Part shown: positions 1 to 8,759 of the stretch, piece by piece
Numbering within the stretch: the first letter of the stretch is position 1
Layout of the letters: every line of letters begins with the position of its first letter
Assembly: GCA_017889635.1 (NCBI GenBank)
Contig: JAGGAC010000023.1
Coordinates: forward strand, 1 to 64,000
DNA from: Bacillota bacterium
GTDB taxonomy: Bacteria; Bacillota; Negativicutes; Sporomusales; CTSoil-080
Direction: 5' to 3'
DNA: 64,000 nt
The notes under the pieces: model-generated
Told to the model about the DNA's origin: nothing
The model's database searches: none
Seen by the model: the letters and a program-made list of their open reading frames with translations, nothing else
Translations under genes and position numbers: made by a program

Positions 1-219
1 CGCATCGCCAGGCCAATTACTCCCTCATTGTAAAATAATAAGCGCAAATGTGAAACGCCATTATTGACGCCTAACATTTACGCTTTTGATAGTACCAAAC
101 ATACGCATGCCAAGCTGCAGCTGCCTGCTTACCAAGAAGGCTTTGATAAACTGTTTTATGTCCGATTAGACAGCCGAGGACAATTTATTGTCGAGGAGTG
201 GAACAATCATGAAATTTGA
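1..219 (+). pseudogene. 3' remnant of a gene upstream of the thg1-like gene
   Basis: A protein-like stretch ends at the TGA at 217-219 and contains FDSTKHTHAKLQLPAYQEG followed by FYVRLDSRGQFIVEEW. Its frame is closed upstream by a TAA at 31-33, while a different frame is open over the first 35 bases, so the gene appears to change frame near 31-38 and is probably damaged. The end overlaps the old ATG (209-211) of the thg1-like gene, so the two once formed a coupled pair. I do not firmly recognise the family; a partner ATPase or RNA-repair protein of Thg1 is a guess. The gene starts outside the window. Confidence 0.35.
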
Positions 220-731
220 TGATTTATATCGACGAAACAGCGTTCAGCCGGAAAACCCGAAAATACAATTCCATTCTTGCCGGCGAAGCCAGCGCCAAAT
301 TTTCACTGTTACTTGGTGCAGTTGGCTGTTTTGACTGTCGCATTTGTGAGTTGCCTAACATAAATAACGTAATCAACTATTTCCGCTGGCGTAGTGAAGA
401 TGCCCATCGAAACGCACTCAACGCCAACTGTTACTGGATGCTCAGAAAAAAGGGGCATTCCGTCCAAGCGGCCACCTCGCAGCTAAACGGGATGAGTGTC
501 GGCAATAAAAATGAGCTGCTATTTCAAAACGGTATCAATTTCAACTATATTCCCGACTGGCAAAAACGCGGGATCGGGTTATATTGGGAATGCTATGATA
601 AACCTACCCAAAACCCAATTACCGGCCAAGCTACTTTTGCAAAACGTCGGCGAATCACAGAAAACTACCACTTACCAATGCGAGAAGATTATGCTTTGTT
701 TATTGCTGAACTATTGAAGTTTATTGCTTAA
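209..731 (+). pseudogene. Thg1-like tRNA(His) guanylyltransferase, N-terminal part deleted
   Basis: From 219 the frame encodes about 170 residues matching the C-terminal half of bacterial Thg1-like proteins: FSRKTRKYNSILAGEASAKF, then FRWRSEDAHRNALNANCYW, NELLFQNGINFN and WQKRGIGLYWE. Thg1-family enzymes add nucleotides 3'-5' at tRNA ends, using metal-binding Asp residues in an RxDGR motif and a later SDE motif. Both are absent here. An ATG at 209 with a GAGGAG ribosome site reads MKFDDL, which resembles the family's N-terminus, but that frame stops quickly. The simplest reading is an internal out-of-frame deletion of roughly 70 codons joining the true start to the middle of the gene. A start at TTG 216 or ATG 219 could still give a truncated protein, but it would lack the catalytic residues. 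Family assignment rests on memory of the motifs. Confidence 0.65.
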
Positions 732-740
732 ACACAAAGT

Positions 741-1517
741 TTACGAATCTGTTCTCCGCTGAACTTCATCCTTAAGGCTCAGCCATACTTTCTGATACAG
801 CTCATTATAGCCTATGGTGGTGCGGATGGTTGCAATATCACGGGGGCGGGGCAGGTCGATGTTGATTATGGTTTTGATGGTGCCGGGGTGAGCGGTCATA
901 ATCATGACGCGGTCGCCGAGGCATAGGCATTCGTCGATGCTGTGAGTGATAAAGACAGTTGTTTTGTGGAGATTTTCCCAGATTTTAAGGAGTTCCTGCT
1001 GCAAGATAAGGCGGTTTTGCTCATCAAGAGCGCCGAAGGGTTCATCCATGAGGAGAATTTCAGGGTCATTGCAGAGGGCTCTTGCGACGCTGACGCGTTG
1101 TTTCATGCCACCGGAGAGTTGATTGGGATAAGCATTGGTAAATTTAGTAAGGCCGATCATGTCGATATAATGAGCCGCCAGTTTGTTTCTGGCGGCTTTT
1201 TTTATGCCGCGCATTCTGAGGCCGTAGCTGACGTTGTCTAGTACAGTCATCCATGGAAAAACGGATTGTTCTTGAAAAACCATAGAATTAACCGGACGGT
1301 CTTTGGGGGTTTGGCTGATGATTATTTCTCCGCTGCTGGCGGTTTCGAGGCCGGCGATGATTCTCAGCAGTGTAGTTTTGCCGCAGCCGCTTGGGCCGAA
1401 AATGCAGAAAAATTCTCCTTGGCGGATAGAAAATGTGATGTCATGCAGTATGGTCAGCTCTTTATCTTGCAGCGGGAAGCTTTTATTGATGTTTTTAATC
1501 AGGATGCAGTCTTCCAT
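741..1517 (-). CDS. ABC transporter ATP-binding protein, nitrate/sulfonate/taurine (SsuB/TauB) type
   Basis: This 258-residue protein is the nucleotide-binding subunit of an importer and would hydrolyse ATP on the cytoplasmic face. Visible motifs are Walker A GPSGCGKTT (residues 41-49), the Q-loop region MVFQEQSVFPW, the signature LSGGMKQR, Walker B ILLMDEPFGALD and the switch histidine in FITHSIDE. The length and the DLPRPRD stretch near the end are usual for the SsuB/TauB/NrtD group. It is the last gene of an operon read leftward: binding protein, permease, ATPase, with 14 bp to the permease gene. The substrate cannot be read from this subunit. Confidence 0.9.
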   Translation of the reverse strand: MEDCILIKNINKSFPLQDKELTILHDITFSIRQGEFFCIFGPSGCGKTTLLRIIAGLETASSGEIIISQTPKDRPVNSMVFQEQSVFPWMTVLDNVSYGLRMRGIKKAARNKLAAHYIDMIGLTKFTNAYPNQLSGGMKQRVSVARALCNDPEILLMDEPFGALDEQNRLILQQELLKIWENLHKTTVFITHSIDECLCLGDRVMIMTAHPGTIKTIINIDLPRPRDIATIRTTIGYNELYQKVWLSLKDEVQRRTDS

Positions 1518-1531
1518 GCCATCAGCCTCCT

Positions 1532-2305
1532 TCAGCGTGTTTGTTTCCAGGGTAAAACCCAGCGTTCAACAAGGTCGAGGACAAGAGAAAAGAGATAACC
1601 CAGTACCGAAAGGGTAATGAGTGCGACAAACATCTGTTCAATATCAAACATGTCATATGCACGCCAGATCATCCAGCCTACGCCGGCTTTGGCTGCTGAG
1701 AGTTCGGCGGCTACGATTAGGATGAGGGCCATGCCCATGCCTAGTTTTAGTCCGGCAAAAATCATGGGCAGGGCGCCGGGGAGTGCAACGGTTAGGTAAA
1801 AGTTGGTGCGGCTGGCCCTGAAGTTTTTGGCAACATCTAAATAGATTTTATCGATATTAAGGACACCAGCCATGGTATTTATTACAACCAGGTAAAAAAC
1901 ACCGATAGCAATGGTGAAAATTTTTGAGGTTTCGCCGATGCCGAATATTAATAGGATTAAGGGCATCAAGGCCAGTTTGGGGATGGGATAGGTAGCGTTG
2001 ATCATGGGTTCAACAGCTGAGCGAATAAAAGGGGATAAGCCCATGGCAATCCCGAGAAGAATGCCTGGAATTGAGCCGGCAATAAATCCCCACAGCACAC
2101 GCTGTACGCTTATCCAGGTGTTGTATAAAAGGTCGCCTGAAAGAAGGAGGGGTATTAGCGTTTTTACAATCATACTGGGGCTTGATAGGAGCCGCACATC
2201 AATGGCATGCAGGCGTGCCAGGAGTTCCCACAAAATAAGCAGCGTCAAAGGCGACAAAACTGATAAGGTACGGATAATCAGTTTTTGCTTCGCCTGCTTG
2301 GTCAT
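1532..2305 (-). CDS. ABC transporter permease, SsuC/TauC type
   Basis: The 257-residue protein has about six hydrophobic segments, beginning with LSVLSPLTLLILWELLARL, and carries the permease EAA-type loop in the stretch VALPGALPMIFAGLKLGMG. This is the BPD_transp_1 fold that forms the membrane channel of nitrate, sulfonate and taurine importers. It sits 21 bp after the binding-protein gene and 14 bp before the ATPase gene on the same strand, so the three form one transport operon. Start ATG at 2305 follows an AAGGAG ribosome site. Confidence 0.88.
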   Translation of the reverse strand: MTKQAKQKLIIRTLSVLSPLTLLILWELLARLHAIDVRLLSSPSMIVKTLIPLLLSGDLLYNTWISVQRVLWGFIAGSIPGILLGIAMGLSPFIRSAVEPMINATYPIPKLALMPLILLIFGIGETSKIFTIAIGVFYLVVINTMAGVLNIDKIYLDVAKNFRASRTNFYLTVALPGALPMIFAGLKLGMGMALILIVAAELSAAKAGVGWMIWRAYDMFDIEQMFVALITLSVLGYLFSLVLDLVERWVLPWKQTR

Positions 2306-2326
2306 GGTGTACTCACTCCTTATAAG

Positions 2327-3403
2327 TTATTGGTAGTTACCTAAAGTTTTTATCGCAAAATCAACATATTGATTGTCTACGGCATTATCATATTTGATAT
2401 CGCTTTTTAATAAATTGTTGTCTTTATACCAGCTTAAATCAAGCTGAATGCCTTTGCTGCGGACATAGCCGTTGGGATTCAGTCCGGTCGGATACATTTT
2501 TTCATACAGGGCGGGATCTTTAATGACTGAATACTGACAGAGAATGCTAATTATTTCAGCTTTATTTTTGTTTTTAAAGAAGGCGTCGTTATAGTCGCGT
2601 ACTGATTGTATGTAAGCCGTCATAAAGCGGTTGGCAAGGTCAGGGTTTTTGGTAAGGCTGGTTCCAAAAACGAGGAGCGCTGTCTGAGCGTCAGGATCAT
2701 ATTCAGCAGGGTCTTTCCATGGATCGGCCAGACCTTTGCCGATGGCTTGTGTCACAAACGGTTCAATAACCATAGCGGCATCAATGCTTTGATTGGCCAA
2801 CGATACCAGCATATCCGGGAAAGCACGGATGATTTGGAGATCAATATCTTTTGCGGTGAGGCTGCCTTTTGCTAAAATTCTTTCTAATGCGATTTCATCA
2901 AGCGAAGCTGTACCGACAATGGCGATTTTTTTGCCTTTAAGGTCGGTATAGTTATTGATTTTTCCAACTAAGTCTTTGCGGATAATAAGGCGGTAATAGC
3001 CTTGTCCGGCAATGTTTACGCCTTTATCGGCCACGATTTTTACGGGAATATCACGCGACATGGCGTTAAATAACCCGGAAGAAGTTACGGTTGCTCCAAC
3101 ATCGAGCTGACCGACAGCCAACTGATTAATCATTTCCTGGCCGGAGCTGAACTGAATAGGGTCGATGGTGATGCCAAGGTCTTTGTAATATCCTTTGGCG
3201 ATGCCGATTAGGATACCGGCATCAGAAATAACTTGTTTCATGCCTACTTTTACTGTTGTCTGCTGAGGTATTGGCGTTAGGCCGTGCGCCCAAGCCGGTC
3301 CGGCTGCAGGGGGGTTATTTACCGCAGGGCTAATTGCACAGGCGCCTAAGAATACGGATACTAAGAGGAGGGAGAGGATTTTTACCCACACACGGCTTTT
3401 CAT
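2327..3403 (-). CDS. ABC transporter substrate-binding lipoprotein, SsuA/TauA/NMT1 type
   Basis: The predicted 358-residue protein starts MKSRVWVKILSLLLVSVFLG and has a lipobox around LGAC, so it should be a lipid-anchored solute-binding protein. The body has the NMT1/SsuA-like pattern: GIAKGYYKDLGI, INQLAVGQLDVGA, YTDLKGKKIAIVGTAS and AAMVIEPFVTQAIGKG. The family binds nitrate, sulfonates, taurine or thiamine precursors; the ligand here is unknown. The start was set at 3403 because GGAGG lies 8 bases before this ATG; the longer reading from a TTG at 3418 would begin inside that ribosome site. First gene of the three-gene importer operon. A 16-bp perfect inverted repeat sits 65 bp upstream. 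Confidence 0.85.
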   Translation of the reverse strand: MKSRVWVKILSLLLVSVFLGACAISPAVNNPPAAGPAWAHGLTPIPQQTTVKVGMKQVISDAGILIGIAKGYYKDLGITIDPIQFSSGQEMINQLAVGQLDVGATVTSSGLFNAMSRDIPVKIVADKGVNIAGQGYYRLIIRKDLVGKINNYTDLKGKKIAIVGTASLDEIALERILAKGSLTAKDIDLQIIRAFPDMLVSLANQSIDAAMVIEPFVTQAIGKGLADPWKDPAEYDPDAQTALLVFGTSLTKNPDLANRFMTAYIQSVRDYNDAFFKNKNKAEIISILCQYSVIKDPALYEKMYPTGLNPNGYVRSKGIQLDLSWYKDNNLLKSDIKYDNAVDNQYVDFAIKTLGNYQ

Positions 3404-3467
3404 CTTGTTAACCTCCAACCTTTGCTAATGTACCTTATGATATTCGCGCCAGAGGCTGTTGGTGAGA

Positions 3468-3518
3468 AAAAGATTAACCACGGCTAATCAAATGTGATTT
3501 TACCGTGGTTAATCTTTT
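3468..3518. repeat. 16-bp perfect inverted repeat between divergent genes
   Basis: The arms AAAGATTAACCACGG and its complement occupy 3468-3483 and 3503-3518 with a 19-base loop. On the minus strand the stem is followed by a short T run (CTTTTTCTC), so it looks like an intrinsic terminator or attenuator. No gene ends here: the transporter operon starts to the left and gerB to the right. A leader attenuator of the transporter operon, or an operator, are the two readings. Confidence 0.5.
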
Positions 3519-3591
3519 CTAGGATTGTAATATTTTATGATAATGATAAGAATACTAAAGCCAGTATGTCTTTTCGATAAGGTTTGGTAGA

Positions 3592-4674
3592 ATGCTACGA
3601 ATTAGTAAATATCAGTTATTTTGCTTAATGGTGTTGTTTCAGTTTGGAACGACGGCTCTGTTTGTTCTGGGGGCTAAGGCAAATCAGGATGCGTGGTTTG
3701 TAATAATTTTGGCCATGGCGGCTGGCTTGGTACTTAATGTGATTTACACCGAACTCTACAAACAATATCCTAATGATACATTGGTTGAAATTATTATAAA
3801 GGTTTTAGGCAAAGGGTTAGGGACTCCGCTAGCATTTTTGGTTATCTTTTATTTTATCCATATTGCGGCCCATAATATAGCGGAATTTAGTTATATTATT
3901 CAATCCACGTTTTTACCAAGAACTCCTTTTATCGTAGTGGCCGGCATTTTCGTGTTAGCTGCCGGTTATATTTTATTTCTAGGTGTTGAAGTATTTGGAA
4001 GAACCAGCGAAGTTATGCTACCGATAGTTGTTGTTTTTGTTCTTAGTGTCTATGTTCTGGTTTATATTTCCGGAGCGGCTGATTTAGGAGAATTACAGCC
4101 GGTATTGGCATCAGATTGGAGGACTTTGTTAAAGGCGCTTCCTCAGGTGGAAAATGCTCCATTTGGAGAAACGGTTGTTTTTCTTATGTATTTTTGTTAT
4201 GCAGATGATAAGCAGGCTGTACAAAAGGTGGCGTTAGGCGCAGTTTTCATGACAGGGGTCCTTTTGGTTATTGGAACTATTACAATAATAGCTACGCTTG
4301 GAATTGCTTATGCGACTATTGCAGCGGTTCCTTTTTTGTCGGTGTTACAAGCAATTAATATTAGTGATATTTTAACGAATTTAGATTCGTTAGGGGTTAG
4401 TATAATCTCAATTGGCGGTCTATATAAGATGGCGACCGTATATTTTGCCGGAATATCCGGAATGGCAACGCTGCTAAATTTTAAGCAAAAAAAGTGGCTG
4501 CTTATTCCGGTGGGCCTTTTTATATTGTGGCTTGCAGTTAGCATGCCGAGTTTTACATTTCAGAGGTTTTTGGGACAGGAGGTTTCTACCCCTTATATTC
4601 ATATTATGTTTCAAAGTATGCCTGTATTGCTGCTTTGTATATGTATATTGAAAAAACTGGTCACGCCTGTTTGA
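3592..4674 (+). CDS. Spore germination permease, GerB family
   Basis: The 360-residue protein has about ten hydrophobic segments and the start ISKYQLFCLMVLFQFGTTAL, with NQDAWFVIILAMAAG and YKQYPNDTLVEI, as in GerAB/GerBB proteins. These are APC-fold subunits of the inner-membrane germinant receptor of spores and help to bind the germinant. It is followed 21 bp later by a 53-residue membrane ORF. The matching gerA and gerC genes lie just to the right but on the opposite strand, so this receptor set is split into two converging units instead of the usual A-B-C operon. Confidence 0.88.
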   Translation: MLRISKYQLFCLMVLFQFGTTALFVLGAKANQDAWFVIILAMAAGLVLNVIYTELYKQYPNDTLVEIIIKVLGKGLGTPLAFLVIFYFIHIAAHNIAEFSYIIQSTFLPRTPFIVVAGIFVLAAGYILFLGVEVFGRTSEVMLPIVVVFVLSVYVLVYISGAADLGELQPVLASDWRTLLKALPQVENAPFGETVVFLMYFCYADDKQAVQKVALGAVFMTGVLLVIGTITIIATLGIAYATIAAVPFLSVLQAINISDILTNLDSLGVSIISIGGLYKMATVYFAGISGMATLLNFKQKKWLLIPVGLFILWLAVSMPSFTFQRFLGQEVSTPYIHIMFQSMPVLLLCICILKKLVTPV

Positions 4675-4695
4675 TCAACTGAAAGGATATTTTTT

Positions 4696-4857
4696 ATGCT
4701 GGACTGGCAACAAATACAAGATTTTCTGATTAATAGTGGATGGTGGTCAGCTTTTCTAGTAGTAGGCGGATTTTGTTATAGCGTGATTTTAACAGGGGTA
4801 GTTCTTTATTACTTATTTTTGTACTGCAAGAGACGAATGGGTAATCAAAATAAATAA
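4696..4857 (+). CDS. Small single-span membrane protein of the germination cluster
   Basis: This 53-residue ORF begins MLDWQQIQDFLINSGWW and has one hydrophobic segment (about residues 19-44) ending in a basic CKRRMGNQNK tail. It is preceded by GAAAGGAT, starts 21 bp after gerB, and stops 4 bp before the facing gerC stop. A different small membrane ORF (37002-37214) occupies the comparable last place in the second germination operon, which supports a real accessory subunit. No family is recognised from sequence. Confidence 0.6.
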   Translation: MLDWQQIQDFLINSGWWSAFLVVGGFCYSVILTGVVLYYLFLYCKRRMGNQNK

Positions 4858-4861
4858 AGTT

Positions 4862-6043
4862 TTACTCGTTGCCTAAAGATAACGGTTTATTAACAAGGCC
4901 GTGGCGTTTTAACCGTGCTGTTACCTGTATTTCATATTTTACGGCCGGAAATATGGTTTCCCAGTCTCCTTTGATGGTTTTCCATTCTTTTGGATAGTTT
5001 CTGTATAGTGCACGGCCAAAGCCTAAGATATCGGTATGAAACTGGTTTTGGGCCGCGTCAATGGTGGAACTCACGTCTTTTTTTATTTCGTTTTCCAACG
5101 CTGTTTCTACCATCCTTAATATTTCCAGTTTGGAAATATTGCTGCTGCTGCTTGTTTCGATAATATCTCCTTCGGTTTGTATTTCAATTAGAAAATGTAT
5201 TTCTCCATTCTCTAATTGTGGCTTTATGCGGCTGGAGGCTTGTTTTATTTCAGCGACAATAAAGGTGTCCTCGCCGGGAGGAAAGGGAATGTTAATATAT
5301 CCGTCGGTAGTTTTTTCGCGCAGCCAATTTAAGCCTATTGTTTCTTGTTCATTCATATAACCGACTAATTTATCCTTGTGGAATACTGCTGTTCCGCTGA
5401 AAATTACTGCTTTGGGGGCAGTTTTGTCGTTTTTATCTGGCGGTGAAGGCTGTTCGATAATTTGCATAACCCCGGCAATTGGGTTAATACCTTCTCCGGA
5501 CATAGTTTTAATAAAGTCCAGCAGGGTGACATTAATGCTTTGAGAATTCTGAGTATCGTGGTTTATAATACTCCTAAGATAATAAGCTTGGAAGTTTTCC
5601 ATTCCGGAGGTGGTACTAAGAAGCTGAAGGGGAGAGGTATTCTTGGCGATGATAATCCGCACTAACGGCCGGATTTGATCTGATCTCGCAAAAAAATCAA
5701 TATAGGGCAGCAATCCTTCTTTGGCTAAGTCTTCACTGATGATAATTACTCTGGTATGAGAGAAATAGGCAATACGATCAAATTGTTTTGAGATATTTCG
5801 GAACGCCTCAAATAGAGTGACTCCTGTAGTTATCTCAAGCTGCGTAGGTGAACTATTGGGAGGTGTGCCTTCCTTTTTTAGAATTTGGGGGTTTAAGATT
5901 TCGGTAAAAACTTTAATATTGCCGGTGGCAGGATCAAGATCAAGGCCAAAGGCCCCTACAATACCAAGTTGATTTAATTCATGGCGATCCCAGCAGCCGG
6001 TTAGCATACTGCAAATTATAATGAGAAGAAGGCATTTTTTCAT
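4862..6043 (-). CDS. Germination receptor lipoprotein, Ger(x)C family
   Basis: The 393-residue protein starts MKKCLLLIIICSMLTGCWDR; the LTGC lipobox and the following CWDRHELN are the hallmark of GerC-type lipoproteins, the outer-face subunit of nutrient germinant receptors. The C-terminal region (ENEIKKDVSSTIDAAQNQF, then DILGFGRALYR and PKEWKTI) matches the conserved domain of this family. Its ATG overlaps the stop of the upstream gerA by four bases (ATGA), so the two are translationally coupled. It converges on gerB and its small partner at 4857. Confidence 0.9.
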   Translation of the reverse strand: MKKCLLLIIICSMLTGCWDRHELNQLGIVGAFGLDLDPATGNIKVFTEILNPQILKKEGTPPNSSPTQLEITTGVTLFEAFRNISKQFDRIAYFSHTRVIIISEDLAKEGLLPYIDFFARSDQIRPLVRIIIAKNTSPLQLLSTTSGMENFQAYYLRSIINHDTQNSQSINVTLLDFIKTMSGEGINPIAGVMQIIEQPSPPDKNDKTAPKAVIFSGTAVFHKDKLVGYMNEQETIGLNWLREKTTDGYINIPFPPGEDTFIVAEIKQASSRIKPQLENGEIHFLIEIQTEGDIIETSSSSNISKLEILRMVETALENEIKKDVSSTIDAAQNQFHTDILGFGRALYRNYPKEWKTIKGDWETIFPAVKYEIQVTARLKRHGLVNKPLSLGNE

Positions 6044-7740
6044 TTAGTTCCACGCTTCCGGTTAAGTGTACGCTTAATAAGGGTATTCCATTTCTGCTTT
6101 AAGTTATTAACGGTAAATAATTTAGGCTTGGATTTTAACAGCCAAAGGGGAGCGCGGAAAATAGTATCTTTTAATTCAGTCCAGATTAAGGGGGCAATAG
6201 GTTCAAAATAAGGGATTCCGAATGAGCGTAATGAGCAAATGTGGGTTAGTATAAGCATCATCCCAATTATTACGCCGAACAGACCAAAGGTAGCACTGCA
6301 GAAAATGAGGAAAATGCGAATAATGATAATGGATTCTTGCAAGGGCGGAACAACAAAGCTTGTAATGCCGGTTATTGCGCCGATAATTACCATCGGGGCA
6401 CTGATAATCCCGGCGCTTACTGCTGCTTCGCCAATTACCAGTGCGCCAACAATGCTTACTGCTTGACCTACTTGCCGAGGCAATCTGACGCCTGATTCCC
6501 GAATGATCTCAAACAAGATACCCATGATGATGGTTTCGATAAAGGTGGGAAAGGGGATGCCTTCTCTGGCTGCGGCTGCTTTGATAAGAAGAACGGTAGG
6601 CACCATTTCCTGATTGAAGGTTTCGAGAGCTATATAAAGAGCCGGTAGGACCATTGTAGTAAATAGGGAGAAAAATCGTATCATTCGATAGATGTTGACG
6701 ATGTATATTCGAGAATAATAGTCTTCTGTCGTTTGTAGGGTTTCAATAAATAGAAACGGTACAGTAAGGACAAAGGGGGTACCGGAGCAAAAAATTGCTA
6801 CTCTTCCTTCAAGAATTTTGGCGGCGACTTTATCGGGCTTTTCACTATTGCCTATCGTAGGAAATAGTGAAAAAGGATGATCTTCAATTAATTGCTCAAT
6901 ATAACCGGATTCCAAGATGGAATCGGTATTAATCTTGTTTAACCGATATTTTAATTCGTCAATAATGGCTGGGGCTGCTATTCCCTTGATGTACGCAATG
7001 GCAATATTAGTATGAGTCTCTTTTCCGAGGATAAACGGTTCAATGATTAGGTTTGTGTTTTTAATTCGTCTGCGTACTAACGAAATATTGACTAGGTTAA
7101 GTTCAGTAAAGCCGTCGCGGGAACCACGGATAGTGACTTCGGTGTGGGGCTCTTCCACCGAGCGGGTCTTACCGCCTTTAGCATTAATAAGCAATACCTG
7201 ATCAAAGCCATCAATAAATACGGCTGCATTACCTTCGAGGATGCCATTTATTACTTCATCAAAGTCCGTCTGGACGTTGATTTCGATTGCTGTAAAAATA
7301 TGCTGCTGTAGTTGAGTAATAAGGTCAGCGCTTTCTGGTTGGTCAGGGGTGAAATGGTGGAGCGGTCTGACAATATAATTATTAATCCGCTGTTCGTCTA
7401 CTATGCCCTTTATAAAACAGATAAAGATTTGTGTATTATTTCTATCGGTGATTCTTAAGCGGCGGAAGATAACGTCTGAACTTTGATCAAAGATTAGCTT
7501 GAAATTTTGGTAATTGGTGTTAATATCTTTTTCTATTACATACTGGTTTAAAAAGTAAGGCTCTTTTTTATTGCCGGTGCTTTTAGGGGGGATAGTTGTC
7601 TGAAGATCATTAGTGAGCTGGGCAATAGATGCGGCTATGGCTGTACTTTCTTTAATCAGCTGACGGAAGGCTGAAAACTCTTTTTTAGTCTGCTTACATG
7701 AATCCTTCTGGGTAGTGCTTGAGTTTTTTTGTTGAGACAT
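6040..7740 (-). CDS. Spore germination protein, GerA family
   Basis: This 566-residue protein is the A subunit of a nutrient germinant receptor in the spore inner membrane. The N-terminal soluble half contains SVEEPHTEVTIRGSRDGFTE, a family signature, then IKNTNLIIEPF and LESGYIEQLIEDHPFSLFPT. The C-terminal part (about 340-510) has four or five membrane segments, including GQAVSIVGALVIGEAAVSAG. It is the first gene of a gerA-gerC pair on the minus strand. It is close in length and motif order to the second copy at 32917-34665, so the window encodes two receptors. Confidence 0.9.
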   Translation of the reverse strand: MSQQKNSSTTQKDSCKQTKKEFSAFRQLIKESTAIAASIAQLTNDLQTTIPPKSTGNKKEPYFLNQYVIEKDINTNYQNFKLIFDQSSDVIFRRLRITDRNNTQIFICFIKGIVDEQRINNYIVRPLHHFTPDQPESADLITQLQQHIFTAIEINVQTDFDEVINGILEGNAAVFIDGFDQVLLINAKGGKTRSVEEPHTEVTIRGSRDGFTELNLVNISLVRRRIKNTNLIIEPFILGKETHTNIAIAYIKGIAAPAIIDELKYRLNKINTDSILESGYIEQLIEDHPFSLFPTIGNSEKPDKVAAKILEGRVAIFCSGTPFVLTVPFLFIETLQTTEDYYSRIYIVNIYRMIRFFSLFTTMVLPALYIALETFNQEMVPTVLLIKAAAAREGIPFPTFIETIIMGILFEIIRESGVRLPRQVGQAVSIVGALVIGEAAVSAGIISAPMVIIGAITGITSFVVPPLQESIIIIRIFLIFCSATFGLFGVIIGMMLILTHICSLRSFGIPYFEPIAPLIWTELKDTIFRAPLWLLKSKPKLFTVNNLKQKWNTLIKRTLNRKRGTK

Positions 7741-7937
7741 TTTTTAGTATTATCCAATACATAATATTTGATAATGTTAGTGTCTCCAGGGGCATGGTTG
7801 GTTATGTGCGAGGGGGCTAGCGCGCATTTTAAAAATGTTTTATGAAACTTTATAAAATTTTTATAGATGCTTTAAGAGCGGTTTAAAGTCTTTTCTTATA
7901 ATAAGCTCATAACAAATTAAGGAGGCTTATTAATAAG

Positions 7938-8594
7938 ATGAACAAGATTAAATTTTTGTATGATGTGGTCAAAACGTTGCGTGATAAAGAGATTATTAAT
8001 GGTGTGGCAACAGTGGAAGTGCAAAAGGATCAAGCAAAGGTTTTTTATTTGAAAAACCAATTTCAAAAAAACCTGGTAACAATGCAGACAACGGCAAATA
8101 TAACTTCCGAAGTGGATTATGAAGGAAGGAAGGTGAAACATCAAAGCACTACCGAATGTACTAATGTGTGTTCAGGCAACGGCATGCACCATCGGCTATT
8201 TAAACATATCCATCATGCTGGGGGCAAATGCGGGGGTATAAAGGTAAAACTCACAAAACTTGCGTTTGTATTAGGTCTCTTAAGCGACATAAAAGTAGAA
8301 GAGCAGGCAGATAAAAGCGTTCTTGTTAGCTTGGAGATGACGGAGCTGCCTGAAGATATTAAGACTCTGATCCAGGAGAAAATGAGTCATGCTGAAGCTT
8401 ACCACAATCAGGAGCAGTGCTGCTGTATGAAAGAGTTTTGCTGTATAGAGCAAGGTAAATTTTCCTTTGCCATGACAGCCAATAAAAATTACGAAATTGA
8501 GAAAATAGTGATCACCTTTGACGGCGTACAAAATAATGAAGCAAATGAACGGCATGTTCTGGATATAGTCGCTGAGGTGCAGTTTAATATATAA
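7938..8594 (+). CDS. Unrecognised Cys/His-rich protein
   Basis: I do not recognise this 218-residue protein. It has no signal peptide or membrane segment. Two clusters stand out: ECTNVCSGNGMHHRLFKHIHH followed closely by KCGG in the middle, and EQCCCMKEFCC near residues 158-168. These look suited to binding metal or haem, though that is inference. The start ATG has a strong AAGGAGG site 14 bases upstream. The next gene, a histidine kinase, also has a His- and Cys-rich N-terminus (NKHHHSS, DKCCS, RHHHREFHKYH), so the protein may belong to the sensed pathway. A palindromic repeat element fills the gap between them. Confidence 0.6.
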   Translation: MNKIKFLYDVVKTLRDKEIINGVATVEVQKDQAKVFYLKNQFQKNLVTMQTTANITSEVDYEGRKVKHQSTTECTNVCSGNGMHHRLFKHIHHAGGKCGGIKVKLTKLAFVLGLLSDIKVEEQADKSVLVSLEMTELPEDIKTLIQEKMSHAEAYHNQEQCCCMKEFCCIEQGKFSFAMTANKNYEIEKIVITFDGVQNNEANERHVLDIVAEVQFNI

Positions 8595-8600
8595 TATATA

Positions 8601-8728
8601 GTGAGTCTTGTGTTCGGCGGGGGTTGTTGCTCCCACTGAACGCTTAGAGCGAACTTAGTTCGATGGTTATAACCTGTAAGACTCCGCCCTAAAAGGACGG
8701 AGTCTTACAGGCTGTTAACGAGATAAAC
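8601..8728. repeat. Dispersed palindromic element, full-length copy 1
   Basis: The copy runs from GTGAGTCTTG to ACGAGATAAAC. It has a left hairpin (about 8611-8645), a short GAACTTAGTTC palindrome (8651-8661), then a right hairpin whose arms CCTGTAAGACTCC and GGAGTCTTACAGG flank a short loop (about 8673-8710), and a GTTAACGAGATAAAC end. The same layout recurs at 40994-41122, and shorter versions at 15221-15300 and 32731-32807. Confidence 0.85.
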
Positions 8729-8759
8729 TAAAGACGAAAAAGTGCAGGTGATTTAGCTG

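Noticed and set aside
942-1617. Open frames antisense to the ABC ATPase and permease genes
   Set aside because: They are shadows of strongly motif-bearing genes on the other strand and lack family features or good ribosome sites.
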